Positions 24,944 to 34,057 of a stretch of 64,000 bases of DNA are shown piece by piece; the stretch's first letter is position 1; each line of letters begins with the position of its first letter. Under the pieces are notes generated by a model, which worked only from the letters and a program-made list of their open reading frames with translations, was not told where the DNA came from and did no database searches. The DNA is from Leuconostoc miyukkimchii (GTDB lineage Bacteria; Bacillota; Bacilli; Lactobacillales; Lactobacillaceae), in NCBI RefSeq assembly GCF_019656055.1, contig NZ_BPKY01000003.1:1-64000 (forward strand), given 5' to 3'. Position numbers and translations under genes: made by a program.

Positions 24944-27900
24944 TTAAAAATCAAACAAGCTTAATTGGTTCTCATCTGGCATACCATCTAAAACTGAATG
25001 CCGCGTTAAATAATCAATAACGGTTTGTGATACTTTACCGCGTTTTTTAAGATCTTCTTTACTCAAAAAAGGCTTCTCTTGACGTGCCACTATAATCTGC
25101 TTTGCAACGTTGTCACCTAGGCTAGGTACTGCAGAAAAAGGCGGAATCAAAGTTTCTCCATCAATCACCCACTCATTTGCTTCCGATTTATATAAATCAA
25201 CCATTGAAAAAGTGATATGACGTTCAAGCGCCTCATTTGCCATTTCAAGGACTGTGAGTAAGTTTTTATCTCCAACAGTGGCATCATTACCAAGTGCACG
25301 TAAACGTTTTAGCGCTTCTTTTGTTGCATTCTTACCACGACTCATTGCCACAATATCAAACTGATCTGCACGAACAGAAAAATATGTCGCGTAATAAATA
25401 GTCGGAAAATATACTTTAAAATATGCAATACGCAAAGCCATCAAAACATAAGCTGCCGCATGAGCACGTGGGAACATGTACTTTATTTTTAACATGGACT
25501 GAATATACCATTCTGGTATTTTCGCTTCACGTAATTGTGCCTGATATTCATCAGTGATGCCCTTACCCTTACGTACTTTTTCCATAACATTAAAAGCATC
25601 AGCAGACGGAAATCCCCAGTTAATTAAATCAGTCATAATTTTATCACGTGTTCCAATCACAGTACCAATAGTTGCTGTACCATTTTCGATTAACTCATTG
25701 GCATTACCCAACCAAACATCTGTACCATGCGATAATCCAGAAATTTGTAACAATTCAGAATAATTGTGAGGTTGGGTTTCTTCTAACATACCGCGAACAA
25801 AATTTGTCCCAAATTCTGGCAAGCCAAGTGTTCCTGTTTTTGAAAAAATTTGTTCTTCGGTTACACCTAATGCTTTTGGTGAGGTAAATAAGCTTAACAC
25901 ACCAGGATCATTAACCGGAATGGACTGAGGATCAATTCCTGACATATCTTTTAAGGTACGCACCATAGTGGGATCATCATGACCCAAAATATCCATTTTT
26001 AACAAATTATCGTGAATTGAATGATAATCCATGTGCGTCGTTTGCCACAAAGATTTTTGATCATCTGCTGGATACTGAACTGGTGTAAAATCATATACTT
26101 CATACTCACGCGGCACAATCAAAATGCCTCCAGGATGTTGACCCGTTGTACGTTTAACACCTGTTACACCTTGGGCTAAGCGTTCCACTTCCGCACCACG
26201 ATACTGCTTTTCATGATCTCTTTCATAGCCTTTAACATAGCCAAACGCGGTTTTTTCAGCTACTGTTGCAATTGTTCCTGCACGATAAACATTATGTTCA
26301 CCAAACAACACTTTCATATAATTATGCGCGATTGGTTGATAATCACCAGAAAAATTCAAATCAATATCTGGCACTTTGTCACCCTTAAATCCCATAAACG
26401 TTTCAAAAGGGATATTTTGGCCATCTCCGATTAACATACTTCCGGGATGATTAGGGTCGGGTTTATCAGGAAGATCATAACCCGATTCATAAATTGTTGT
26501 ATCTGCTAACTCAAAATAATCACCATAAGCGCTACGGTAGTGTGGCGCAAATGGGTTAACTTCAGTTATACCAGACATTGTTGCAACAAAGGAAGAACCA
26601 ACAGATCCTCGAGAACCAACTAAATAGCCATCTTTATTAGATTTCTCAACTAACCGTTGTGCAATAATATAATGTGGCGCAAAGCCATTACCAATAATTG
26701 CGGCTAGTTCTTGATCAATTCGTGCTTGAATAACATCTGGTAGTGGATCACCATACCATTTTTTTGCAGTTTCAAACGTTCTTTTTGTAAGTTCGTCACC
26801 AGCGCCAGGAATATTGGGTGGATATGATCCACTTTTTAATGGCTTGATTGTTTCAAGCATATTAACAACAGTGTGAGTATTATCGATGACGACCTTTTTG
26901 GCGGTTGCTTCACCCAAGAAAGCATAGTCATCTAACAGATCTTGTGTTGTACGAAAATAAAGATCTGGTAAAGCTGTTCTATTTTGTGGATTTCCGGGTT
27001 GTGTTGCAATTAAAATGTCTCGATAAATTTTATCTTCGGGATTTGTATATTTAACATCGCCTGTTACCACGACGGGTAAATGCAATTCATCCCCAATCGA
27101 AATCATATCTTTTAAAATATCATATAACTTTTCTGTACTGGCTATCAATTCAGTTTCAAGCATCGGACTGTAATTTGCAGTTGGTTGAATCTCAATGTAG
27201 TCATAATACTTTGCTTTTCTAAGCGCTTCTTCTCGTCCTTTTTCTATCAAAGTAACAATGACGTCACCACTCGTATCACCAGTTCCAATAATCAAACCTT
27301 CACGATGCTGATCTAGAATAGAACGCGGAATTCTTGGTACACGAGAAAAGAATTCAATATTTGATCTCGTGACGAGTTTATATAGATTTTTCAAGCCTAA
27401 ATCATTTTGTACAAGTAATGTAATATGAACTGGTCGCCCGTGTCGCCAAGCATCGCCTTCAGTCATATGATCATTTAATTGATCATGTCGAATCAATGCA
27501 TAACGACTATTGGCTTCTTTAATTAACCGCCATGCAATGTGACCAGTTGTTTCAGCATCAAAAATTGCACGGTGTGCTTGTTCTAAATTAATATTAAATC
27601 GCTTTGCAATTGTACCCAGACGATACGATTTGTAATCAGGATACAACCACCGTGTAAATGGTAATGTGTCCACAATTGGATTTTTAATTGGCAGTTGACC
27701 ATATCGCGCGTAGGCAGCATTCATGAAGCCAACATCAAACGTCACATTGTGCCCAATTAAAATAGCATCTCCAGCCCATTGACGAAAACGACCAATGATA
27801 CTTTCTTCTGTATCAGCATTTGCTACCATTGTATCTGTGATTGAAGTCAACTTCGTTGTAAATTCTGATAATGGAAAACCTGGATTAATATATTCAGAAA

Positions 27901-29257
27901 ATTTTTCAATCACATTACCCAATTGCATTTTTACAGCTGATAATTCAATAATTTTGTCGGTAACAGCTGACAATCCAGTTGTTTCCAAATCAAAAGCCAC
28001 ATACATCGTATCTTTAGCAAGTAAGTCAGTTGGTGCTAAATTAAAACCTATTGGTTCACCATCTTCAACAAGATTTGCCTCCATACCATAAATCATTTTG
28101 AGATCATTTTTTTGACCAGCAGCAACTGCCTCTGGAAATCCTTGCACGTTAGCTGTATCAACAACCGCTAACGCTTCCTGACCCCAACTTTTAGCCAATT
28201 TTGCAACAGACGCATAATCAGTTACAGCATCCATAGTTGACATTGTGGAATGAACGTGTAGTTCAACACGTTTTTTGTCACCCTGATAAGTCTCTTGACG
28301 ACCTTCATGGTCAATAGCTTGCAAATCATAAATATTAAGCACTAATTCTCTAGCGTAGGTATCTTCTTGTACATTACCAGACAAACGCACCCAGGTACCA
28401 ATCTTCAAATTTTCAAAAACGGCCTCTTCATTCTCATTATTTGAAAACTTTTTTGCAGCAATAGCACTTGAATAATCCGTCACTTTGATTGTCATAAGTT
28501 TACGACCGGAACGTAACTCACGAACCTCACTAGCAAAAATATAGCCTTCCACAACAACACGATTTTCTTCACTATCAATTTCTTCAATACGTGTTATTTC
28601 AGCATCCGAACTGATTTTGCGCCCTAATTTTAAAGCCACACCATTACCTGACGCTTTTGGTTTTGTTTGTTCGTTTGCTTGGATAACCTTTTGTAAATCT
28701 TCGTGTGCTTTGGCGTGATGTTGTGCAACACTTTCCTGGATTTGTTGTGCTAACGCTGAATCTTGACTGGGTGTTAAAATGATTTTTGGAAACCCAAAAC
28801 CTTGGTAGGCTGTCACAATTGAATCTAATGCTGAATCGTTTAAAGCGTTAAATAATGATTGTGCACCAACAGCAATATCATATTGGTTTTCATCAATTCT
28901 TTTTAGGATTGTATTACTTGCTATTTGTTGAACTTCTGCATGGTTAAGATTTGAACTAGATAATGCAATATGCCAATATTGGTTTACCAGATCATCATCG
29001 AGTGCCTGAATTGGTGTTTTAATTACTAATGACGTATTTGCGATATTGGTAAATGCCGTCTTTAAATATTGGCGAAATTGTATAAATACATTAGCCGGCA
29101 ATACCTGCTCAAGCACCACCTGAAAAGTCCACGTTTTAGCGCTTCTAGCAACTAACACACGTGTTAATTCACCATTTGTAAAAAAATGTTTAGTTTCTTC
29201 AGGTAATTGAATTTGATTTATCAAATGTTGCAATTGTTCTTTTTGGGTTAATGCCAT
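24944..29257 (-). CDS. polC: DNA polymerase III PolC
   Basis: The 1437-residue replicative polymerase of low-GC Gram-positives. The order is N-terminal domains, an OB domain (RVVVEGYIFASE), a PHP part (ELHVHSTMSTMDAV) split by the inserted DEDDh proofreading exonuclease (AFDLETTG, IGHNVTFDVGF), then the palm (KVPDIDLNFSGDYQ, the catalytic aspartates), fingers and C-terminal helix-hairpin-helix end. Length and content are complete. GGGGAAG before the ATG supports the start. It ends the conserved uppS-cdsA-rseP-proS-polC block, with a terminator between proS and polC. Confidence 0.98.
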   Translation of the reverse strand: MALTQKEQLQHLINQIQLPEETKHFFTNGELTRVLVARSAKTWTFQVVLEQVLPANVFIQFRQYLKTAFTNIANTSLVIKTPIQALDDDLVNQYWHIALSSSNLNHAEVQQIASNTILKRIDENQYDIAVGAQSLFNALNDSALDSIVTAYQGFGFPKIILTPSQDSALAQQIQESVAQHHAKAHEDLQKVIQANEQTKPKASGNGVALKLGRKISSDAEITRIEEIDSEENRVVVEGYIFASEVRELRSGRKLMTIKVTDYSSAIAAKKFSNNENEEAVFENLKIGTWVRLSGNVQEDTYARELVLNIYDLQAIDHEGRQETYQGDKKRVELHVHSTMSTMDAVTDYASVAKLAKSWGQEALAVVDTANVQGFPEAVAAGQKNDLKMIYGMEANLVEDGEPIGFNLAPTDLLAKDTMYVAFDLETTGLSAVTDKIIELSAVKMQLGNVIEKFSEYINPGFPLSEFTTKLTSITDTMVANADTEESIIGRFRQWAGDAILIGHNVTFDVGFMNAAYARYGQLPIKNPIVDTLPFTRWLYPDYKSYRLGTIAKRFNINLEQAHRAIFDAETTGHIAWRLIKEANSRYALIRHDQLNDHMTEGDAWRHGRPVHITLLVQNDLGLKNLYKLVTRSNIEFFSRVPRIPRSILDQHREGLIIGTGDTSGDVIVTLIEKGREEALRKAKYYDYIEIQPTANYSPMLETELIASTEKLYDILKDMISIGDELHLPVVVTGDVKYTNPEDKIYRDILIATQPGNPQNRTALPDLYFRTTQDLLDDYAFLGEATAKKVVIDNTHTVVNMLETIKPLKSGSYPPNIPGAGDELTKRTFETAKKWYGDPLPDVIQARIDQELAAIIGNGFAPHYIIAQRLVEKSNKDGYLVGSRGSVGSSFVATMSGITEVNPFAPHYRSAYGDYFELADTTIYESGYDLPDKPDPNHPGSMLIGDGQNIPFETFMGFKGDKVPDIDLNFSGDYQPIAHNYMKVLFGEHNVYRAGTIATVAEKTAFGYVKGYERDHEKQYRGAEVERLAQGVTGVKRTTGQHPGGILIVPREYEVYDFTPVQYPADDQKSLWQTTHMDYHSIHDNLLKMDILGHDDPTMVRTLKDMSGIDPQSIPVNDPGVLSLFTSPKALGVTEEQIFSKTGTLGLPEFGTNFVRGMLEETQPHNYSELLQISGLSHGTDVWLGNANELIENGTATIGTVIGTRDKIMTDLINWGFPSADAFNVMEKVRKGKGITDEYQAQLREAKIPEWYIQSMLKIKYMFPRAHAAAYVLMALRIAYFKVYFPTIYYATYFSVRADQFDIVAMSRGKNATKEALKRLRALGNDATVGDKNLLTVLEMANEALERHITFSMVDLYKSEANEWVIDGETLIPPFSAVPSLGDNVAKQIIVARQEKPFLSKEDLKKRGKVSQTVIDYLTRHSVLDGMPDENQLSLFDF

Positions 29258-29280
29258 ATCTTCCCCTAATCAATTGATTA

Positions 29281-29305
29281 AAAAAACCGAAAAAATCGGC
29301 TTTTT
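29281..29305. terminator. Terminator between proS and polC
   Basis: A ten-base stem with one G-U pair and a five-base loop, followed by T6 on the minus strand. It lies directly after the proS stop and before polC, so polC may need its own promoter or read-through. Confidence 0.8.
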
Positions 29306-29308
29306 GAC

Positions 29309-31024
29309 TTATTTATCACCGTTTAACAAAACTGACACAGAATCAACAACCTCACTAAGCCGCATTTCAATGTTTGTATTGCTTGCACGTACTTTAACTT
29401 CAACAATTTCTTCACTTGCCTTCTTACCAACTGTGATACGAATTGGCAAGCCAATCAAATCTGCATCAGCAAATTTAACACCAGCACGTTCCTTACGATC
29501 ATCAACTAACACTTCTAAACCTTGTGCTGTTAATAATTCATTTAATTGTTCCGCCACACGCATTTGATCATCATTTTTTGCGTTAACAGGTACAATATGC
29601 ACATCAAATGGTGCCACACTTGATGGCCATACTAAGCCGTCTTCATCAGCCTTTTGCTCAACAATTGCGCTAAGTAACCGTGATACACCAATGCCATATG
29701 ATCCCATTATCATATCCGTTTGACGACCATTTTCATCTAATACTTGCGCGCCCAAGGACTTTGAATAACGCGTACCTAATTTGAAAATATGCCCAATTTC
29801 AATACCCGGCGTAAATACCAAGTGCCCCTTACCATCAACAGCTAAATCACCCTCTCGGGCTGTTCGGAAATCATTAATATTTTCTTCCGGTATCACAACA
29901 TCTCGCTGCCAATTAATATTAAGATAATGTTTGCCGTCTTCGTTAGCTCCAGCAACAAAGTTAACCAAGTCGGCTGCACGTTCATCAACTAGTAAACGCA
30001 CTTCTTCTGGTAGGCCGACCGGACCAAGTGATCCAAAACCGGCACCAACTATATCACGCACTTGCTTTTCTTCAGCAACTTCAAGCGTATCTGCATGTAA
30101 AAAGTTCTGAACCTTAACAGTATTTACTTCAAAATCACCTGTTGTAACAACTGCAACTAATTCTCCATCAGCAATAAACATGATTGTTTTTGCTAGCTTA
30201 GATTTTGGTACTGACAACAAAGCTGCTGTATCATCAATTGTTTTTTCATTTGGTGTATCAATTGTCTTCAAAGATTCTAATTGTGTGTTAACATTTTCGC
30301 GTTGGTAAAAATCTTTAGCCATTTCTAAGTTAGCAGCATAGTCTGTTGCGTCAGAGTAGGCAATAATATCTTCACCAGCAACCGCTGGTGCTGAAAATTC
30401 TTTTGAATCAGAACCGCCCATTGCACCCGCATCACCAACAATTGCACGATAAGACAAACCAATACGATCAAAAATTTTAATATAGGCTGTTTCCATATTA
30501 TGAAAAGCTTGATCTAGTCCTGCTTGGTCTGCACTAAATGAATATGCATCCTTCATAATAAATTCACGTGTCCGTAATAAACCAAAACGTGGTCGATTTT
30601 CATCACGAAACTTTGGTTGAATTTGATAAACTACCAATGGTAACTTCTTATATGATTTAATATCATCAGACAATAATTGTGTAAAAGTTTCTTCATGAGT
30701 GGGTCCTAAGATGAAGTCACGATTCTGGCGATTTTTAAACTTATAAAGCGCTGGTCCATATGTTTCATATCGACCAGATTTTTCCCAAAGTTCAGCCGGT
30801 AAAATTTCTGGTACTAACATTTCATTTGCATCAATGCTGTCCATCTCTTCACGAATAATACGTTCAATTTTGTTAAGCACACGCTTAGCCAGTGGCAAAT
30901 ATGAAAACATACCCGCAGCAACTGGACGAATGAAACCAGCTTTTAAAAGTAGTTGGTGACTTTTCACTTCGGCATCAGCCGGTACTTCTCTTAAGGTTGG
31001 CATAAATAATTTAGATTGTTGCAT
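29309..31024 (-). CDS. proS: Prolyl-tRNA synthetase (bacterial type)
   Basis: A 571-residue class IIa synthetase charging tRNA-Pro. Motif 1 is near the N-terminus (MFSYLPLAKRVLNKIE). Motif 2 is FRDENRPRFGLLRTREFIMKD, split here as FRDENRP and LLRTREF. The insertion (editing) domain lies at roughly 225-405, and motif 3 is MGSYGIGVSRL. The bacterial-type editing domain clears Ala-tRNA-Pro. GAGGA lies before the ATG. Its order between rseP and polC is conserved in Firmicutes. Confidence 0.97.
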   Translation of the reverse strand: MQQSKLFMPTLREVPADAEVKSHQLLLKAGFIRPVAAGMFSYLPLAKRVLNKIERIIREEMDSIDANEMLVPEILPAELWEKSGRYETYGPALYKFKNRQNRDFILGPTHEETFTQLLSDDIKSYKKLPLVVYQIQPKFRDENRPRFGLLRTREFIMKDAYSFSADQAGLDQAFHNMETAYIKIFDRIGLSYRAIVGDAGAMGGSDSKEFSAPAVAGEDIIAYSDATDYAANLEMAKDFYQRENVNTQLESLKTIDTPNEKTIDDTAALLSVPKSKLAKTIMFIADGELVAVVTTGDFEVNTVKVQNFLHADTLEVAEEKQVRDIVGAGFGSLGPVGLPEEVRLLVDERAADLVNFVAGANEDGKHYLNINWQRDVVIPEENINDFRTAREGDLAVDGKGHLVFTPGIEIGHIFKLGTRYSKSLGAQVLDENGRQTDMIMGSYGIGVSRLLSAIVEQKADEDGLVWPSSVAPFDVHIVPVNAKNDDQMRVAEQLNELLTAQGLEVLVDDRKERAGVKFADADLIGLPIRITVGKKASEEIVEVKVRASNTNIEMRLSEVVDSVSVLLNGDK

Positions 31025-31086
31025 GAATGATTAGTCCTCAATTTTCTTTTTTTAATTATGTACGGCGCTACGCGCCAGATTAAATC

Positions 31087-31118
31087 TATTACGATAACCA
31101 ATTTTAATTATCGTAATA
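31087..31118. terminator. Hairpin at the end of rseP
   Basis: Eleven-base perfect arms (31087-31097, 31108-31118) include the rseP stop codon. No long T-run follows, so it may be a weak terminator. A second small GGCGC/GCGCC hairpin lies near 31064-31076 in the gap. Confidence 0.45.
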
Positions 31119-32361
31119 AGTCATTTATCGTTACAGCAATCATCAAAACAAACATAAATGCTGCACCACCAATTGTTACAGCATTTTCAAATGATGCTGG
31201 TAATGGTCGACGCAATAGAGCTTCGATAGCGTTTAACACTAGTTTTCCACCATCTAGCGCTGGTATTGGAATCAAATTCATGATACCCAAATTCAATGAT
31301 AACATAGCCATAAACGCTAAAATGTTTAAGAATCCTGCTTTCGCTACCGTCGATGTTTGCCTTGCAATAGAGACCGGCCCACCGAGCTTATCGAGACTAA
31401 AGCCACCAGAAAAAAGGTGGGTTAAGGCATACCATATTCTTTGTATTCCTGCACCAGTTGTTAAGACACCATACTTAATTTTTGATCCAATATCAGTATA
31501 CGTCTTGTTAGTGATACCTACAAGTGCGTTATTAACACCGTCAACTTTAACAATTTTTGGCACCATCTTAAAACTAAGCGTCTTGTCACCACGTAACACA
31601 GAGAATGTTAAAGATTTGTTTTTTGATGTACTAATTGTCGTTGCAACTTGATTCCAAGTTGTCACTTTTTTGTCATTAATGGCAATTATGCGGTCAGCTG
31701 ACTTCAAACCAGCAACCTCTGCAGGCATATTATTTTGAACAGTGCCGATAATTGGTTCATTTAGTGTCACTCTAGGTAATGCAAAAGCTAGTCCAGAAAA
31801 TACGACCAATGCCAAAACAAAATTCATAAAGGGACCTGCAATATTTATCAATGCACGTTTATATACTTTAGCACTTTGAATCCAAGAATCTCTCGGTGCT
31901 ATTTGTACTTCTGTTCCGTTAGTTTCAACAATCGTTGCATCATGATCAACTGTCAAAGTTTTTATTGTTGAATCGTTATCTAAAAATCCAGTTAATACTA
32001 AGTCATCTGTTAAATCAAAAGTGTCAACTTGAAATGGCACACCATAAACAGCTTCATCAACACGTGTATCTATTTTTATAATATGATTTTGTTCATTAAA
32101 GCTCAGTCGTAATCGCTGTCCGGGATCCAAATCTGATTCTTCATCCAACCCAGCCATGCGTACATAGCCACCGACTGGTAATATACGCAGTGTATAGGCT
32201 GTGTTATTGCGGTTCCAGCTGAGTAATTTTGGTCCCATGCCAATGGCAAACTCCCTAACTAGCACACCAGATTTTTTAGCAACAAAAAAATGACCAAATT
32301 CATGTACGATTACTAAAATACCGAAAACAAATATAAATGCAATAATTGCGGTTAAATTCAT
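31108..32361 (-). CDS. rseP: Site-2 intramembrane zinc metalloprotease RseP
   Basis: A 417-residue M50 protease. HEFGH (zinc ligands and catalytic Glu) lies in the first membrane helix, one PDZ domain occurs around residues 205-280, and NLIPIPALDGG supplies the third ligand in a late helix. Such proteases cut membrane proteins such as anti-sigma factors or signal peptides inside the bilayer. It follows cdsA by six bases in the uppS-cdsA-rseP-proS order. Confidence 0.95.
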   Translation of the reverse strand: MNLTAIIAFIFVFGILVIVHEFGHFFVAKKSGVLVREFAIGMGPKLLSWNRNNTAYTLRILPVGGYVRMAGLDEESDLDPGQRLRLSFNEQNHIIKIDTRVDEAVYGVPFQVDTFDLTDDLVLTGFLDNDSTIKTLTVDHDATIVETNGTEVQIAPRDSWIQSAKVYKRALINIAGPFMNFVLALVVFSGLAFALPRVTLNEPIIGTVQNNMPAEVAGLKSADRIIAINDKKVTTWNQVATTISTSKNKSLTFSVLRGDKTLSFKMVPKIVKVDGVNNALVGITNKTYTDIGSKIKYGVLTTGAGIQRIWYALTHLFSGGFSLDKLGGPVSIARQTSTVAKAGFLNILAFMAMLSLNLGIMNLIPIPALDGGKLVLNAIEALLRRPLPASFENAVTIGGAAFMFVLMIAVTINDLLR

Positions 32362-32367
32362 ATGTCT

Positions 32368-33162
32368 TTATCCTAACATGCCTAAAATAGCCATCAATGG
32401 CATAACAATGAGCATTGAGTCAAAACGGTCTAATATTCCGCCGTGACCAGGTAATATATTCCCAGAATCCTTTACACCATAGTGACGTTTAAATCCTGAT
32501 TCGATTAAATCACCAAGTTGTCCAGCTATTGATAATACAATAGCAAATAGCAATAATTCAAAGAAGTTGTAATGAGGTAACCAAGAAAAAATACTAAACA
32601 ATACAGGAATAGCTACCACAGCAATCAAACTCCCACCAATTGATCCTTCCCAAGTTTTGTTGGGACTTATTTTTGGTGCTAATTTATTTTTACCAATGGC
32701 ACGACCAACAATGTAGGCCCCCGAGTCCGTTATCCATACAATTAACATACCAAACATAACTGTTGCTAAATTCACACTGGCTGCCTGATAAAAATAATGG
32801 AATCCAGTACCAATATAAAGCATAGCAAGCGTCAATGCTCCCGCATCATCAAAATTAAAGCGTCTACGAACAACTATTGTATTAAGTAACATTAAGAAAG
32901 CCAAAATATAAAAAACAACATGGGAGCTTTCAATAAATGGTACATTGTGCCAAAAACTATTGGGTAAAATAATTGCAATAACACCTAGAAATGAAATTAT
33001 GGCCTCTGTTGAAACAAAAAAACTATGTTTCATACGTAAAATTTCACTGACACCAATAACACCCATTATCAACGTCAAAATCAATAAAGGTAATTTAGCA
33101 ATAATTAGAAGAGGTATAAAAACAATCAAGGCCACAACGGCCGTTATAACACGTGTTTTCAT
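32368..33162 (-). CDS. cdsA: Phosphatidate cytidylyltransferase
   Basis: A 264-residue polytopic membrane enzyme making CDP-diacylglycerol from CTP and phosphatidate. The C-terminal signature is complete: LGDLIESGFKRHYGVKD followed by NILPGHGGILDRFDSM. It is spaced three bases from uppS and six from rseP, consistent with one operon for envelope lipid and carrier synthesis. Confidence 0.95.
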   Translation of the reverse strand: MKTRVITAVVALIVFIPLLIIAKLPLLILTLIMGVIGVSEILRMKHSFFVSTEAIISFLGVIAIILPNSFWHNVPFIESSHVVFYILAFLMLLNTIVVRRRFNFDDAGALTLAMLYIGTGFHYFYQAASVNLATVMFGMLIVWITDSGAYIVGRAIGKNKLAPKISPNKTWEGSIGGSLIAVVAIPVLFSIFSWLPHYNFFELLLFAIVLSIAGQLGDLIESGFKRHYGVKDSGNILPGHGGILDRFDSMLIVMPLMAILGMLG

Positions 33163-33165
33163 GCG

Positions 33166-33945
33166 TTAAGGCTCACTTTCGATTTTGTCGTTCAAACCGC
33201 CAAATCGACGATCACGTAATGTAAATGACTCAATTGCTTCTACTAAATTTTCAGCTGTATAATCCGGCCATAGTATATCAGTAAAATACAGTTCAGAGTA
33301 TGCTGACTGGTAGGGCATAAAATTACTTAAACGTAATTCACCTGACGTTCTAATCATCAAGTCAGGCGCTGCCATGCTACCAAGATTTCCAGTTTGTAGT
33401 GCCTGTGAGAAAGTCGTTTCATCAATATCATCTGGTAATATCTCACCATTTGCAACTTGCTGAGCTAGCTTTTTTGTGGCTTCAATAATTTCAATTTGTC
33501 CACCATAATTCAAAGCAAAGTTTAAAATCATTCCCGTGCCTTGTGCCGTTTGTTTGATTGCATTTTTGACTGATATTTGTGTCGCATCTGGTAGACCTTC
33601 AATATCACCCATAACTTGTACTTTGATATTATTTTTAATCAAATCAGGTACGAAATCATTAAAAAAATCAATTGGTAGTTGCATTAAAAAGTTTACTTCA
33701 TCACTAGGACGTGACCAATTCTCAGTTGAAAAAGTATATAGCGTTAACACTTTAACGCCCAAATCACTAGCTGCTGTTGCAATTTTTTTGACAGTATTCA
33801 TCGCCGATTTATGACCGGCAACACGTGGCATTAATCGTCGTTTAGCCCAACGACCATTACCATCCATAATAATTGCAATATGATTGGGTATTTTAAGTTG
33901 CATCTGTGCAACACTCATATCTGTTTTTGTTTTAAAAAGCGCCAA
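33166..33945 (-). CDS. uppS: Undecaprenyl diphosphate synthase (isoprenyl transferase)
   Basis: A cis-prenyltransferase of about 259 residues that extends farnesyl diphosphate with IPP to the C55 lipid carrier for wall synthesis. IAIIMDGNGRWAKRR carries the catalytic Asp (residue 28), and RTSGELRLSNFMPYQ the C-terminal signature. The best start is TTG at 33945, eight bases after AAGGAGG; ATGs further upstream lie before that site. It leads the uppS-cdsA-rseP-proS block and uses the product of the mevalonate genes elsewhere in this window. Confidence 0.95.
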   Translation of the reverse strand: MALFKTKTDMSVAQMQLKIPNHIAIIMDGNGRWAKRRLMPRVAGHKSAMNTVKKIATAASDLGVKVLTLYTFSTENWSRPSDEVNFLMQLPIDFFNDFVPDLIKNNIKVQVMGDIEGLPDATQISVKNAIKQTAQGTGMILNFALNYGGQIEIIEATKKLAQQVANGEILPDDIDETTFSQALQTGNLGSMAAPDLMIRTSGELRLSNFMPYQSAYSELYFTDILWPDYTAENLVEAIESFTLRDRRFGGLNDKIESEP

Positions 33946-33986
33946 AGCGGCCCCCTCCTTCATGCACATTGTGCGCAATGATATCT

Positions 33987-33992
33987 ATTATA
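33987..33992 (-). promoter_or_regulatory. -10 box of the uppS operon
   Basis: TATAAT on the minus strand about 40 bases before the uppS start; the -35 is poorly conserved. Confidence 0.45.
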
Positions 33993-34018
33993 TTTTACCA
34001 GAAGTAAGGCTCATGCAC

Positions 34019-34050
34019 AAAAAAACGTAATAAGAATTTACTTATCACGT
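34019..34050 (-). terminator. Terminator of glmS
   Basis: Ten-base arms (34025-34034, 34041-34050), a six-base loop and a T7 tail on the minus strand, eight bases after the glmS stop. Confidence 0.9.
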
Positions 34051-34057
34051 CTATTCA

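Noticed and set aside
31058-31651. 197-codon plus-strand open frame over rseP
   Set aside because: It is antisense to a clear RseP with HEFGH and PDZ motifs; its composition is that of a shadow frame.
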